Shown here: one piece after another, positions 1-8,100 of the stretch
Numbering within the stretch: position 1 is the first letter of the stretch
How the letters are laid out: each line of letters begins with the position of its first letter
Origin: Clostridium_AM sp900759715
GTDB lineage: Bacteria > Bacillota > Clostridia > Clostridiales > Clostridiaceae
NCBI GenBank assembly: GCA_900759715.1
Contig: CAAEXF010000103.1
Coordinates: forward strand, 1 to 64,000
Direction of reading: 5' to 3'
Length of the DNA stretch: 64,000 nt
Made by a program: the position numbers and the translations under genes
The notes under the pieces: model-generated
What the model saw: only the letters and a program-made list of their open reading frames with translations
The model's database searches: none
What the model was told of the DNA's origin: nothing

Positions 1-9
1 GGGTCGTAG

Positions 10-118
10 CGCCACTTATCCCCAACTTTAAGAAAAGCAGAGAGCCCAAATCTTTGATTTGGTGCGAATCGCTTTCACAGAGTGCGTTGGGGTGTTAGTG
101 GCGATAGACATCGGATAA
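10..118 (+). repeat. Structured element, copy 1 (long stem, terminal CATCGGATAA)
   Basis: The arm CGCCAC plus CCCCAAC (about 10-26) pairs with GTTGGGG plus GTGGCG (about 85-103). TTATCC at 16-21 could also pair with GGATAA at 113-118, giving a pseudoknot. The 3' tail from TTAG to GGATAA matches copy 2 (366-389) at 19 of 24 positions. No coding frame is open here. The layout of a hairpin followed by a terminal pseudoknot resembles right-end/omega-RNA structures of IS605-type elements, but that is inference. Confidence 0.5.
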
Positions 119-138
119 AAACCTTTATGTAAAACATG

Positions 139-167
139 TACAACTATTTTGAAATGAGCATAGTATA
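139..167 (+). promoter_or_regulatory. Sigma-K-like promoter for DUF11 gene 1
   Basis: AC at 140-141 lies 17 bases before CATAGTATA (159-167), matching the sigma-K pattern AC-N16/17-CATANNNTA. The start would fall near 174, placing the second structured element in the 5' leader of the gene at 417. This is a pattern match only. Confidence 0.4.
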
Positions 168-273
168 AGTAATAAAACTACTCATTCTATAGTTATTTTA
201 TTTAAAAGAGGACAACTAATACGGGGATGGTAATAGTCGGACTAATGAACTCTAATAATAAACAGAGTTCTTG

Positions 274-389
274 GCATCAGATGGAGTTTTAACTCCACCT
301 GATGCTTAGAAATCGTTATCCAGGGGCGTGGCCGCTCTTTACTCCCACTTTGGAAAGGGGGAGTATTAGAGCGGGTAGTCATCGGATAA
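274..389 (+). ncRNA. Structured leader element, copy 2
   Basis: Two strong hairpins are visible. The first has arms GCATCAG-TGGAGTT (274-288) and AACTCCA-CTGATGC (291-305). The second has arms CGCTCTTTACTCCC (333-346) and GGGAGTATTAGAGCG (about 359-373). TTATCC (316-321) can pair with GGATAA (384-389) across the second hairpin, as in copy 1. The element ends 27 bases before the DUF11 start. It may be a structured 5' leader or a decayed IS605/IStron right end. Confidence 0.5.
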
Positions 390-416
390 ATCTTATCTTG
401 AGGTGAGGAGATTAGA

Positions 417-707
417 ATGGCTTTTAGTACTGTGAAGTCGGTAGATAAACCAAGTGATCAATATTACGTTAAAGGCGATCAAATAATTTTTACAATAACG
501 CTAACTCATACTAATGGTGGTGCAGATATTCAACTAGAAATCAATGATGTCATACCATCACAAGTTTCAATTATTAGTGCAACTGCAATTGTCGGGACTG
601 GGGATACACCTACAATTAGCGGGCAGACAGTTAAAGCAACAAATATAACTGTAAATCCAGGATCTAGTTCTAATTATCAGCTTCAAATTGTAGGGGTAAT
701 TAATTAG
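417..707 (+). CDS. Small DUF11-like surface protein
   Basis: This 96-residue protein has no signal peptide or membrane segment. It is rich in Thr, Ser and Val with alternating beta-strand sequence. The segment from DKPSDQYYVKGDQIIFTIT to VIPSQVSI is the start of a DUF11 domain, an immunoglobulin-like beta fold common in bacterial surface proteins. The ribosome binding site is GAGGTGAGGAG. It is followed by its own terminator and a second small DUF11 gene. Absence of a secretion signal plus a sigma-K-like promoter upstream fits a protein made in the mother cell and assembled on the spore; DUF11 domains have been described in clostridial spore-appendage proteins (from memory). The role is inferred. 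Confidence 0.7.
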   Translation: MAFSTVKSVDKPSDQYYVKGDQIIFTITLTHTNGGADIQLEINDVIPSQVSIISATAIVGTGDTPTISGQTVKATNITVNPGSSSNYQLQIVGVIN

Positions 708-773
708 AAACTATTACTTTAATTTTTTATAATCTTGTACTAAAAAACTTATTTTTAATGATTATATATTTTT

Positions 774-817
774 GGTCCAATAACTGTAGAAGAACAGCTT
801 TTGGACCTTTATTTTTT
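774..817 (+). terminator. Rho-independent terminator after DUF11 gene 1
   Basis: GGTCCAA (774-780) pairs with TTGGACC (801-807), with an inner CTGT/ACAG pairing, followed by a T-rich run at 808-817. Confidence 0.8.
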
Positions 818-827
818 AGTAACCAGT

Positions 828-855
828 AACTATTGTTTATAAATGACATAATATA
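828..855 (+). promoter_or_regulatory. Sigma-K-like promoter for DUF11 gene 2
   Basis: AC at 829-830 lies 16 bases before CATAATATA (847-855), fitting AC-N16/17-CATANNNTA. It lies just after the previous gene's terminator and about 110 bases before the next gene. Confidence 0.4.
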
Positions 856-967
856 TAGTGAGGTTAGCTTGTCTTGATTATTAAACTAAGTTGTAGTTTG
901 TAATTTGAAATAAATTTTACGAAGTTTACATTTCATTAAAATTTTCTGTATAAGGAGAGGTAATATT

Positions 968-1372
968 ATGGCTCAATATACAAATACCGCGAATGTTAAA
1001 AAGGGTAGCACCCAATTAGGTACTGCTGCTGCTAATTTTAATATTGGTACCAGTGCAGATATAATCATGAGTAAAACAACTGATAAACCACAAACTGAGT
1101 ATTATGTTTCCGGTGACCCGATTACTTTCACTATCGATATTACTAACACCGGAACTAGCAGCTTTACAGGTTTGAGCTTCTCAGATTTGGTTCCTCCACA
1201 AGTTACGGTTACAACAGTAACATCAACAATAGATGGAAACCCTGTGGGAACTGTAACAATAGGAGCTCCTGGGCCAACAGGAACTTCTGTAACTGTTGCT
1301 GGAACTGGTAGTGTTGTTAAATTAGATTCCACGAAGACTTGGATTGTTACTATTAATGGAACAATTGTTTAA
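968..1372 (+). CDS. Small DUF11 domain protein
   Basis: This 134-residue protein starts after AAGGAGAGG. Residues about 30-130 form one DUF11 domain (SADIIMSKTTDKP, then GDPITFTIDITNTG, then FSDLVPPQVTV). The Thr-rich C terminus resembles that of the protein at 417-707, so the two look like paralogs. There is no signal peptide, transmembrane segment or anchor. It ends at a strong terminator facing a third DUF11 gene on the opposite strand. A structural role in a spore or cell surface layer is inferred from domain type, missing export signal and the sigma-K-like promoter. Confidence 0.72.
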   Translation: MAQYTNTANVKKGSTQLGTAAANFNIGTSADIIMSKTTDKPQTEYYVSGDPITFTIDITNTGTSSFTGLSFSDLVPPQVTVTTVTSTIDGNPVGTVTIGAPGPTGTSVTVAGTGSVVKLDSTKTWIVTINGTIV

Positions 1373-1415
1373 TTTAATGTTGTGATTAAAGGGCTGTTTA
1401 TTACGGCCCATCAGC

Positions 1416-1454
1416 AGACCAATGAATTAAGGAAAAGCAATTCATTGGTCTTTT
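1416..1454 (+). terminator. Terminator between convergent DUF11 genes
   Basis: A perfect 13-bp stem, AGACCAATGAATT (1416-1428) with AATTCATTGGTCT (1439-1451), is followed by TTT. A weaker small stem (GGGC/GCCC) lies just upstream near 1391-1409. Confidence 0.8.
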
Positions 1455-1458
1455 AGTA

Positions 1459-1983
1459 TTAGAAAAAATCAAAACCTCTATAACGTGGTTCCACCGGATT
1501 TACAGTAGTACTTTCTAAGAATACATTATTTTCGATATTCGGATCGAATTCATTACCTGAAACTCGTGTAAAGTTCTTAATAATTTCTGGAGTATTTGGA
1601 GTTACAGTGATAGTGATTGTAGTAGAGGAACCACTAGCAAGGTCTCCAAGGTTGCAAGTTATTAAGCTTCCTGTATGATCATAAGTTCCTTGATTCATAA
1701 CTATAGATACAAAAGTAGTTTCTGTAGGTAGAATATCATTTAAAATAACGCCTGTAGCATTGGAAGGACCGTTGTTTGTAACAACAATAGTATATATTAA
1801 ATTCTCTCCAACATAAACTGCAGATTTATTGGTAGTTTGTGTTACCATTAAATCTGCAGAAGTTTCAACAAAAAATGTTGTTTCTGCAGTAATTTGATCA
1901 CCATTTCCTATTATTACGGCTGCTGTATTTGTAATTTTAGTTGCTGCAATTTCAGGATTTTCACTAAGTAATGGGATTTTCAT
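1459..1983 (-). CDS. DUF11 domain protein
   Basis: This 174-residue protein starts after AAAGGAG. Residues about 43-130 are a textbook DUF11 repeat (SADLMVTQTTNKSAVYVGE, then YTIVVTNNGPSNATGV, then LGDLASGSSTTITITV). The first 40 residues (ITNTAAVIIGNG) look like the tail of a second DUF11-type strand set. No signal peptide or anchor is visible, unlike many DUF11 wall proteins. It is convergent with the two shorter DUF11 genes; all three probably act in one surface structure. A CATAATATA box occurs upstream without a well placed -35. Confidence 0.75.
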   Translation of the reverse strand: MKIPLLSENPEIAATKITNTAAVIIGNGDQITAETTFFVETSADLMVTQTTNKSAVYVGENLIYTIVVTNNGPSNATGVILNDILPTETTFVSIVMNQGTYDHTGSLITCNLGDLASGSSTTITITVTPNTPEIIKNFTRVSGNEFDPNIENNVFLESTTVNPVEPRYRGFDFF

Positions 1984-2251
1984 TTCATAACTCCTTTATA
2001 TTGCTAGAATCTTGATTTGTGTATGAAATTATGGCAAGGTGTATTTAAATAAATGGTTTCTATATTATGTATATGTTAATAAGCTTATAATTGTTAATTG
2101 AATTAATTTATTGTAATAGCTAAATTTATTTACATTAAAGAATAAAGAAGTATTCTTTTTATAATGAAAAGTATTGTCTGTATCTATAGGGTTCTAAATA
2201 ATCTTTTAATATCATATTTATTATTTGTTAGCAATTTGAAGGTAGAAAAAT

Positions 2252-3457
2252 ATGAAAAAAGATTGGACCATCCTTATATATGCAAATGGTAATAATGAGT
2301 TGGAGCCAGAGATGTGGCAGTCAAAAATTGATGCAGAAAAGATAGGCTCTAGCGAAAATGTTAATGTCGTAATGCAGATATCTAGAGAATCTAGGGAACT
2401 TGTGAAAATCATAAGACCCAAAGATAGTATCCCTCCCTTAGACGAAACATGGACTGGTGCAAGACGCTATTATGTATTACAATCAGAATCAAAGTTTGCT
2501 CAAGACTTAGGAAATGTTAACATGGCCGATCCTCATACCTTACACGATTTCATAACATGGGGAATTAAAAACTATCCAGCAAAGAGATACATGCTTATTC
2601 TTTCAGGTCATGGAGGAGCATTCACCGCAGCATTACTAGATTTAAGCCAAGAAGTACCTTATGCAATGGGCGTAACAGAAATGTGTAAAGTTATTAATAG
2701 GACTAAGTCAGAAACAGGAGCAAACATAGACCTTTTAGTACTGGACATTTGTAATATGAATTCAGTGGAGATATTATATGAACTAGGAAAAGATAAGGTT
2801 AACACAGTAAGTAATGTTCTTACTTATATTAATAATGGGCCTATATCTGGAATGCCTTATGATAAACTAATTTATACTGTAGGAAAAAACAGTTTAGCTG
2901 ATACAGAAGAGATACTTAAAAATATAGTAGATAACATACAGCTTGATTTAATAGCGATTAAGTTAGATTCAGGAAAATTGAAAACAACTAAAAAAATAGT
3001 TAATAATATGGCTTATATTTACCTAACAGATGAACATAAGCAAATCAAATCTTGGGATATATTAAATTATAATAATAAGTCTGCATTATACAATTATTTT
3101 TTTCAACTGAATAAGGAGCTACATTCAATGATTATCCACTATAAAACTACTTCTGGTACTACAAGTGGGTTAATTAACTTAACTAATCTAGATAACTACA
3201 GAGTATTTGATGATAAGTATTTATCTATGTATTATAAGCTAAGTTTTGCGAAAAATAATTATTGGATGTATGTCTTAGGAAACAAGTCAATTAATGATAA
3301 ATTTAATGTAGAGTTAAATACAGACTTGCTACCTTCAAGGTTGCAAGCACAGGGGTTGGTTAATCTAGTAAGGGCAATGAACCCTAATTTTAATGAGAAA
3401 GAAGTATACGATGTTTTGAAAAACTTATATAAATATAAGAAATGGGGACAGTTATAG
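2252..3457 (+). CDS. Clostripain-family (C11) cysteine peptidase
   Basis: This 401-residue protein begins with the family's typical WTILIYANGNNELEP strand. The catalytic pair of peptidase family C11 is visible as His120 in LILSGHGGAF and Cys167 in LLVLDICNMNSVE. There is no signal peptide, so it may act inside the cell or need another route out. C11 enzymes usually cleave after Arg or Lys and are often autoprocessed. The ribosome binding site (GAAGGTAG) is modest. The gene stands alone; the DNA after its stop codon holds an IS200 remnant. The family call is firm, the substrate unknown. Confidence 0.85.
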   Translation: MKKDWTILIYANGNNELEPEMWQSKIDAEKIGSSENVNVVMQISRESRELVKIIRPKDSIPPLDETWTGARRYYVLQSESKFAQDLGNVNMADPHTLHDFITWGIKNYPAKRYMLILSGHGGAFTAALLDLSQEVPYAMGVTEMCKVINRTKSETGANIDLLVLDICNMNSVEILYELGKDKVNTVSNVLTYINNGPISGMPYDKLIYTVGKNSLADTEEILKNIVDNIQLDLIAIKLDSGKLKTTKKIVNNMAYIYLTDEHKQIKSWDILNYNNKSALYNYFFQLNKELHSMIIHYKTTSGTTSGLINLTNLDNYRVFDDKYLSMYYKLSFAKNNYWMYVLGNKSINDKFNVELNTDLLPSRLQAQGLVNLVRAMNPNFNEKEVYDVLKNLYKYKKWGQL

Positions 3458-3645
3458 GCGGGAGATGGATAGCACTTGCCGATAGGCAACAAGTATGATA
3501 ATCTATATTCAGTTACATATGCTGAAAGGTAGTGTTATCAATGAAATTAGACAATAATAATCATTCGGTATTCTTGCTAAACTATCATTTGGTATTAGTT
3601 ATTAAGTATAGACGAAAAGTTATAGATGATAAAATGTCTAATTAA
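3458..3645 (+). pseudogene. tnpA: IS200/IS605 left-end and truncated tnpA remnant
   Basis: An ATG at 3541 opens a 34-codon frame containing LNYHLVLVIKYRRKVI, the conserved N terminus of the IS200/IS605 Y1 transposase TnpA. It stops at 3645, before the HUH motif and catalytic tyrosine, so it cannot be active. The preceding 80 bases contain a small hairpin (TTGCC-GATA-GGCAA, about 3478-3491) of the kind found at IS200 left ends. Downstream the sequence changes abruptly to the ribosome binding site of the ankyrin gene, consistent with deletion of the rest of the element. Confidence 0.75.
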
Positions 3646-3660
3646 CCGGAGGTAACTATC

Positions 3661-4278
3661 ATGAAACTATTTGGTAATATATTTTCTTCAAAACCTAAAT
3701 CAATTTATACATTTATTCAAGAAGGAAACCTTAATGTGATAAGAGATTATTTTAAGGGCGCTAAGGATTTAAATTATAATTCAGAGCTTGAGAAGATGCT
3801 TTTTTTTGCTATTGATAATTGTGAAAATAATTATTTTGAAGTAATTGAAATCCTAATAAATAACGGTGTCGATATTAACAGCCATCATGGCAATCTCTCA
3901 GAAACTCCTCTTCATAGGCTTTGTGCACGGAGTAAACCTCACATGGACGTAATAACTATGCTATTAGAAAAAGGAGCAGAAGTTAATGGACTCAACATAT
4001 CAGGTAAGACTCCTATATTTTACTGCACCTTTAGCTATTCTGTAGAGCTTCTGAATCTTCTTGTAAAATATGGAGCTGATATAAATATAAGAGACAAATA
4101 TAAAAACACACTTCTCCATGATGATTATATCGGCTGTCCTGACGAAAATTTTGAAGAGTTTTTAAAAGCCCTTATAAGTCTTGGCTTCGATATTAATTCA
4201 AAAAATTCCTTAGGACTAACTCCTTTAGAAGCTTGTCAGAATGAAAATATCAAAGCTATTATGAAAAAATACGCGTAA
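3661..4278 (+). CDS. Ankyrin repeat protein
   Basis: This 205-residue soluble protein starts after CGGAGG. At least four ankyrin repeats are visible: residues about 45-77 (NCENNYFEVIEILINNG), 80-112 (ETPLHRLCARSKPHMDV), 116-148 (KTPIFYCTF, then LLVKYGADINIRD) and 150-185 (TLLHDDYI), with a last half-repeat (LGLTPLEACQ). The repeats make a protein-binding surface; the partner is unknown. There is no export signal. The start lies 16 bases after the IS200 remnant, so the native promoter may have been lost or replaced. Confidence 0.85.
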   Translation: MKLFGNIFSSKPKSIYTFIQEGNLNVIRDYFKGAKDLNYNSELEKMLFFAIDNCENNYFEVIEILINNGVDINSHHGNLSETPLHRLCARSKPHMDVITMLLEKGAEVNGLNISGKTPIFYCTFSYSVELLNLLVKYGADINIRDKYKNTLLHDDYIGCPDENFEEFLKALISLGFDINSKNSLGLTPLEACQNENIKAIMKKYA

Positions 4279-4285
4279 ATAAATA

Positions 4286-4336
4286 AACCTCTTTGTGTTT
4301 AAATGGTTTTGTAGTGAAACCAAACATAAAGAGGTT
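4286..4336. terminator. Bidirectional terminator (ankyrin / HIT genes)
   Basis: AACCTCTTT-TGTTT pairs with AAACA-AAAGAGGTT (4286-4336), with an inner GGTTT/AAACC stem. It is flanked by A-rich and T-rich stretches and lies between convergent genes. Confidence 0.8.
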
Positions 4337-4344
4337 CAATTTAT

Positions 4345-4722
4345 TTACCCATCATATTCAACTAAGGCTTGTTTTAAATTTCTAACTCCACCTCTAGGAT
4401 TGTCTACATCACCCTTATATCGTGGAATTAAATGAACATGCAAATGCTTTATTGTCTGACCAGCATAGTAACCTACATTAACTCCTACGTTGTACCCTGC
4501 TGGTTCATACTGAATATCTAACATTTCCTTAACTTCGTGCATAAGGCTGTATATAGCCTTTATTTCTTCCTCCGAAGCTTCAAATAAAAATGGGAAATGC
4601 CTTTTTGGTATTATCAATGCATGGCCTTCATTTACAGGAAATTTGTCCATTATAGCAAAGGCAAGTTTATTTTCTGTTATTATTTCTGATTTGTTGTAGT
4701 TGCAAAATATACATTCTGACAT
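4345..4722 (-). CDS. HIT family nucleotide hydrolase/transferase
   Basis: This 125-residue cytosolic protein carries the histidine triad HLHVHLIPR at residues 93-101 (His93, His95, His97), the nucleotide-phosphate binding and catalytic motif. An N-terminal CIFC pair (Cys4, Cys7) resembles the zinc-binding start of Hint-type proteins. The length is normal for the family, whose members hydrolyse nucleoside phosphoramidates or dinucleoside polyphosphates. It starts after GGAGAGG and is a single gene with a shared terminator on its 3' side. Confidence 0.9.
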   Translation of the reverse strand: MSECIFCNYNKSEIITENKLAFAIMDKFPVNEGHALIIPKRHFPFLFEASEEEIKAIYSLMHEVKEMLDIQYEPAGYNVGVNVGYYAGQTIKHLHVHLIPRYKGDVDNPRGGVRNLKQALVEYDG

Positions 4723-4785
4723 TTTATTCCTCTCCTTCTAATATAAAAAACAACATAGCTTTCTTTTTATCTCATATCCGTTAGC

Positions 4786-6327
4786 TTAAACCATTACTTC
4801 AAATATTCTTTTTCCATCTTCTTTAATCCACTCTGCAGTATATTTTTTATTCTTATTGAAATTGAAGGTTAGTAGATATCCTTCTTTTACACCTTGCTCC
4901 TTCATATATTCTGCAAGCTGATGTACTCCTTTTTCTCTATACACTTCACCGTTCCATATTTTAAGTTCTACTATGTACTTTTTATTTCCATAAGTAATTA
5001 CTACATCCATCCTTTTGTTTTTTCTTGTTTGAGGTTCTACAAAACTGAAACCTTTTCCATTTAAAATAGGTTTTAAGTATGCTAAAAATATAAGTCTACC
5101 GTTAGTTTCATAAAAGTGTTCATCTTCTTCTCTATACTGTTCATACATAAATTCCTGAAACTTTAATAAAACTTTTTCCACATTTAATTCTTCAGCATCT
5201 AAGACCTCATTCTTATCTACTTGTGTAAGTTTTGATGCAGCTTCTTGGATATCCTTCTGAGCAATAAGATAATCATATAATAACATTTCAAAAATCTTAT
5301 TGTTCATAATAAGCTTACCATCATCTTCTGATAGTATTCCGTACATCAATCCCTTTTCATAAACAAAAGGATTATAAGGAATTTGTTTTCCTTCTACTAA
5401 AATCTGATAAACTACTGTTTTTATTTCATCATAGTTTTCAATATTTTTAATAACATCATCAAAAAGAGTATTATGTTCATTTAATGTCATTTTTATAGAT
5501 TTTTGAAGTCCTTTTACTGTCCATTCCCTTCCAAGGTATTCATCAATGTTTTTACAAAGTCTACTTACAAGATAAGGATATCCATTAGTAAAATTTCTTA
5601 TCTCTTTAGATAAAAACTTTACATCCATGTCTGTTTCAGTTTCATTTACGTATTCATTAAGCATTGTTTCAATTTCTTCAGAAGAAAAGGACATATCAAT
5701 TTTAAAATCTGCAGCTATGTTCCAAGGGGAATTGAAAACTCTATTCTTTTCATCTCTAATTTGAAGCTTAATATTCTTAATATCATTTACTCCACCTAAT
5801 ATAACACTTTTAAAAGTTATATCTTCCTTTGAAGCCATAGCTAAATATTTATTTCTAAGTACACCTAAAAACTGCATAAACACTCTATTGCCACTGCTTT
5901 TATCCACTTCATCTATAATTAAAACCATATCATTACCATACTCATCAATCATATCGGTAATATTTTCAGATAAATCATTAAAATTTCTTGTTTTGTCTGC
6001 ATAACTTTTTAATTTTTCATATAACTCTTTATTAGTAAATCTAACACTTTTGGCAAATATACTAAATATAATCTCACAGAATTTCTCTTCAGTTTTGAAT
6101 ATTTCATCTCCAACGCCTTCAAAACTTGCCTTAATGACAACATATTTTTTGCTTAATTCTTCTACTAATTGATTAAATGTAGTGGTTTTACCAAACTGCC
6201 TTGGTCTGTTGATTGTAAAATAAGCTCCTTTATCTACCATTTCAGCAATCTTCTTTACCTTACCACTTATATCAACCATAAAATGTTTTTCAGGTATGCA
6301 TAAACCTGTGACATTAAATTCCTTCAT
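4786..6327 (-). CDS. AAA-ATPase-like protein with C-terminal PD-(D/E)XK domain
   Basis: This 513-residue protein has a P-loop-like motif RPRQFGKTTT (41-50) and a Walker B stretch MVLIIDEVD (134-142), typical of the AAA-ATPase_like/DUF1703 family. The C-terminal 80 residues hold a PD-(D/E)XK nuclease fold: Asp441 in RMDVVITYG and ELK at 454-456. Such proteins are common and variable in clostridia; their role is unsettled, with defence or selfish-element functions proposed. A decayed relative lies at 25354-25552, so the genome has hosted several copies. Transcribed alone toward the HIT gene. Confidence 0.85.
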   Translation of the reverse strand: MKEFNVTGLCIPEKHFMVDISGKVKKIAEMVDKGAYFTINRPRQFGKTTTFNQLVEELSKKYVVIKASFEGVGDEIFKTEEKFCEIIFSIFAKSVRFTNKELYEKLKSYADKTRNFNDLSENITDMIDEYGNDMVLIIDEVDKSSGNRVFMQFLGVLRNKYLAMASKEDITFKSVILGGVNDIKNIKLQIRDEKNRVFNSPWNIAADFKIDMSFSSEEIETMLNEYVNETETDMDVKFLSKEIRNFTNGYPYLVSRLCKNIDEYLGREWTVKGLQKSIKMTLNEHNTLFDDVIKNIENYDEIKTVVYQILVEGKQIPYNPFVYEKGLMYGILSEDDGKLIMNNKIFEMLLYDYLIAQKDIQEAASKLTQVDKNEVLDAEELNVEKVLLKFQEFMYEQYREEDEHFYETNGRLIFLAYLKPILNGKGFSFVEPQTRKNKRMDVVITYGNKKYIVELKIWNGEVYREKGVHQLAEYMKEQGVKEGYLLTFNFNKNKKYTAEWIKEDGKRIFEVMV

Positions 6328-6458
6328 TTAAAATGTTCTCCTTTCATAATCGTGAGCTACTCTATTTAAATTCCTTCCGTACAGCTACCAATATATTTAT
6401 TATAACAAAACAATCTAAATCCCGGGATATAAGTTTTATCATAATTAATAACTTCTAC

Positions 6459-6866
6459 CTAATACAGGCTTTTATAATATTCCTTGTATATCTTCTCTCC
6501 AATAGGAATATCCGCTGGCGCAAGATCATATTTCAATATATCTTCAGGTTTCGCCCAGCTTATTTCGCTATGTACACTTAATTTAAAATCTTTATCATTA
6601 CATTTGCATTTATAAGCCAACAACCTTATTGCTCCGAATTCATATTTATAAATGCTTTCGCAGAAAAAACCTTCTACCTCTATATCTACATTTAATTCTT
6701 CTTTAAATTCTCTTATTAATGCTTCCTCTGGTGTTTCACCCTCTTCAATCTTTCCTCCTGGAAACTCCCACTTGCCTTCCATCTTTTGTCCTTCAGCTCT
6801 TTTTGCAATTAATATTTTATCTTCCTTAACAACAATTCCAGCTACTACGTCTTTCAAAATAATCAC
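6459..6866 (-). CDS. NUDIX hydrolase, MutT-like
   Basis: This 135-residue protein carries a complete Nudix box from GGKIEEGETPEEAL to REFKEELNV (residues 37-60), including the REXXEE metal-binding core. The preceding GKWEFPGG is typical of MutT-type 8-oxo-dGTP diphosphatases. It probably removes oxidised or non-canonical nucleoside triphosphates. An alternative start four codons downstream is not excluded. No operon partner is close; about 130 bases separate it from the AAA-ATPase gene, where nothing convincing was seen. Confidence 0.85.
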   Translation of the reverse strand: MIILKDVVAGIVVKEDKILIAKRAEGQKMEGKWEFPGGKIEEGETPEEALIREFKEELNVDIEVEGFFCESIYKYEFGAIRLLAYKCKCNDKDFKLSVHSEISWAKPEDILKYDLAPADIPIGEKIYKEYYKSLY

Positions 6867-6946
6867 TCCATATCAATATTAAACAACATTTCCAAATTAG
6901 TATAATATAGATATTATAACACATCTTAAGTTTTTTATTGCAAAGC

Positions 6947-6988
6947 AAAGACCTCTTTTAGTCATAATAACAACCAAAAGAGGTCTTT
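6947..6988. terminator. Terminator of the PTS operon
   Basis: A 13-bp stem AAAGACCTCTTTT (6947-6959) pairs with AAAAGAGGTCTTT (6976-6988), 14 bases after the last gene of the minus-strand operon. Confidence 0.8.
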
Positions 6989-7001
6989 AATGATTTTCTT
7001 T

Positions 7002-8090
7002 TCATATGCCTAATTCAAATTTAAATTTTTGCCATCCGTCTATATAATCAATAAGAAACTCCTCTTCTTTTACAATTCTGCCTACCACATTGGTTTTTCC
7101 TGAATTTTTCATATCCTTTAAAGCTATCTGCAATTCCCCTGCATAATGTCCATATAAGGATGTGTCTATCAAAATGTCTCCTCTTTTTATATCTGGTGTA
7201 TTAAAAGGTACAAATTTATGACCTTTATACTTAACTCTGCTTTGAGTTGATCTTATAAGATATTCTGAAAGGTCTCCTCTATTAAAATGAAGCTCCTCTA
7301 ATACAATTTTTCTTTCCACTTCTGGAATTCCTTCTGCAAGCTCTACCTTCATTGCCAGCATATCTTTATTTATTTCACTTAAAGCTTTAAGCTCTTCTTC
7401 TGAAGCAAAAGCATTAGCTATGATAACATCATCAATAAGATCTATAGCAAATAAATGCTTTGCCTGTGTTACTATATTCATTTCCCTGTGTTTTTCTAGA
7501 GTGCATATGCCTTCATTTACAGGCCATGGACCAAAATTTGCTGCTTGAGATGATATAAAGGCTGCAGTTTTTATACCTAAATCTTTAAATTGCTTACTGC
7601 ATTTTATGAAATGTTCATAGCTTAAACCGCTGTATCTATGTGGGTAAAAATTATGACATCCTAGAATTTTTTCTATATTAGGCTTGTAGCTCATAATGTT
7701 TTCTATATATCTTGTACCATTACTCATATTCAATTCTATAAATAACCCCTCGGGATTATAAGTCATTATAGATTCTTCCAAGCCTGAAAATCCCATATCT
7801 AATCTTATACCATAAGCTCCTATTTCTTTAAAAAAACTTAAATCATTATAACTTATATTAAGGTCTCCGAAAATTCTAGGACTTACATCTGCAATAACTT
7901 CCATACCCTTTGTATTTGCAAAGGCTATAGTTTCTTTAAACTCCTTAAGTATATTTTCCTTGTCTCCCTCTACAGACAAAAGGCAGGTAAATATCCTTTT
8001 AAAGCCATACTTACTTGCCAATTCTATATATTTAAGGTTGTCCTCCAAGCTTGCATGCATTGGATAAACTGAAATACCTAATCTTTTCAT
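7002..8090 (-). CDS. DUF871/MupG-like TIM-barrel phospho-glycosidase
   Basis: This 362-residue protein (from MKRLGISVYP) belongs to the DUF871 family. Its characterised member, MupG of Staphylococcus, hydrolyses the 6-phosphorylated MurNAc-GlcNAc disaccharide inside the cell. Conserved segments include SVYPMHAS, RLDMGF, GCHNFYPHRYSGLS and RGDILIDTSLYGHYAGELQ. The ATG used here follows GAGGTG at the right spacing; an upstream in-frame GTG overlaps that ribosome binding site. It is the last gene of the PTS operon, almost abutting the kinase gene. With a sugar kinase and PTS it points to recovery of cell-wall or related amino-sugar disaccharides. Confidence 0.82.
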   Translation of the reverse strand: MKRLGISVYPMHASLEDNLKYIELASKYGFKRIFTCLLSVEGDKENILKEFKETIAFANTKGMEVIADVSPRIFGDLNISYNDLSFFKEIGAYGIRLDMGFSGLEESIMTYNPEGLFIELNMSNGTRYIENIMSYKPNIEKILGCHNFYPHRYSGLSYEHFIKCSKQFKDLGIKTAAFISSQAANFGPWPVNEGICTLEKHREMNIVTQAKHLFAIDLIDDVIIANAFASEEELKALSEINKDMLAMKVELAEGIPEVERKIVLEELHFNRGDLSEYLIRSTQSRVKYKGHKFVPFNTPDIKRGDILIDTSLYGHYAGELQIALKDMKNSGKTNVVGRIVKEEEFLIDYIDGWQKFKFELGI

Positions 8091-8100
8091 ATTCATCACC

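Noticed and set aside
1..120. Possibility that the first structured element is a known metabolite riboswitch
   Set aside because: I compared it by eye with SAM, cobalamin, c-di-GMP, T-box, glmS and fluoride consensus blocks; none of the invariant blocks was present.
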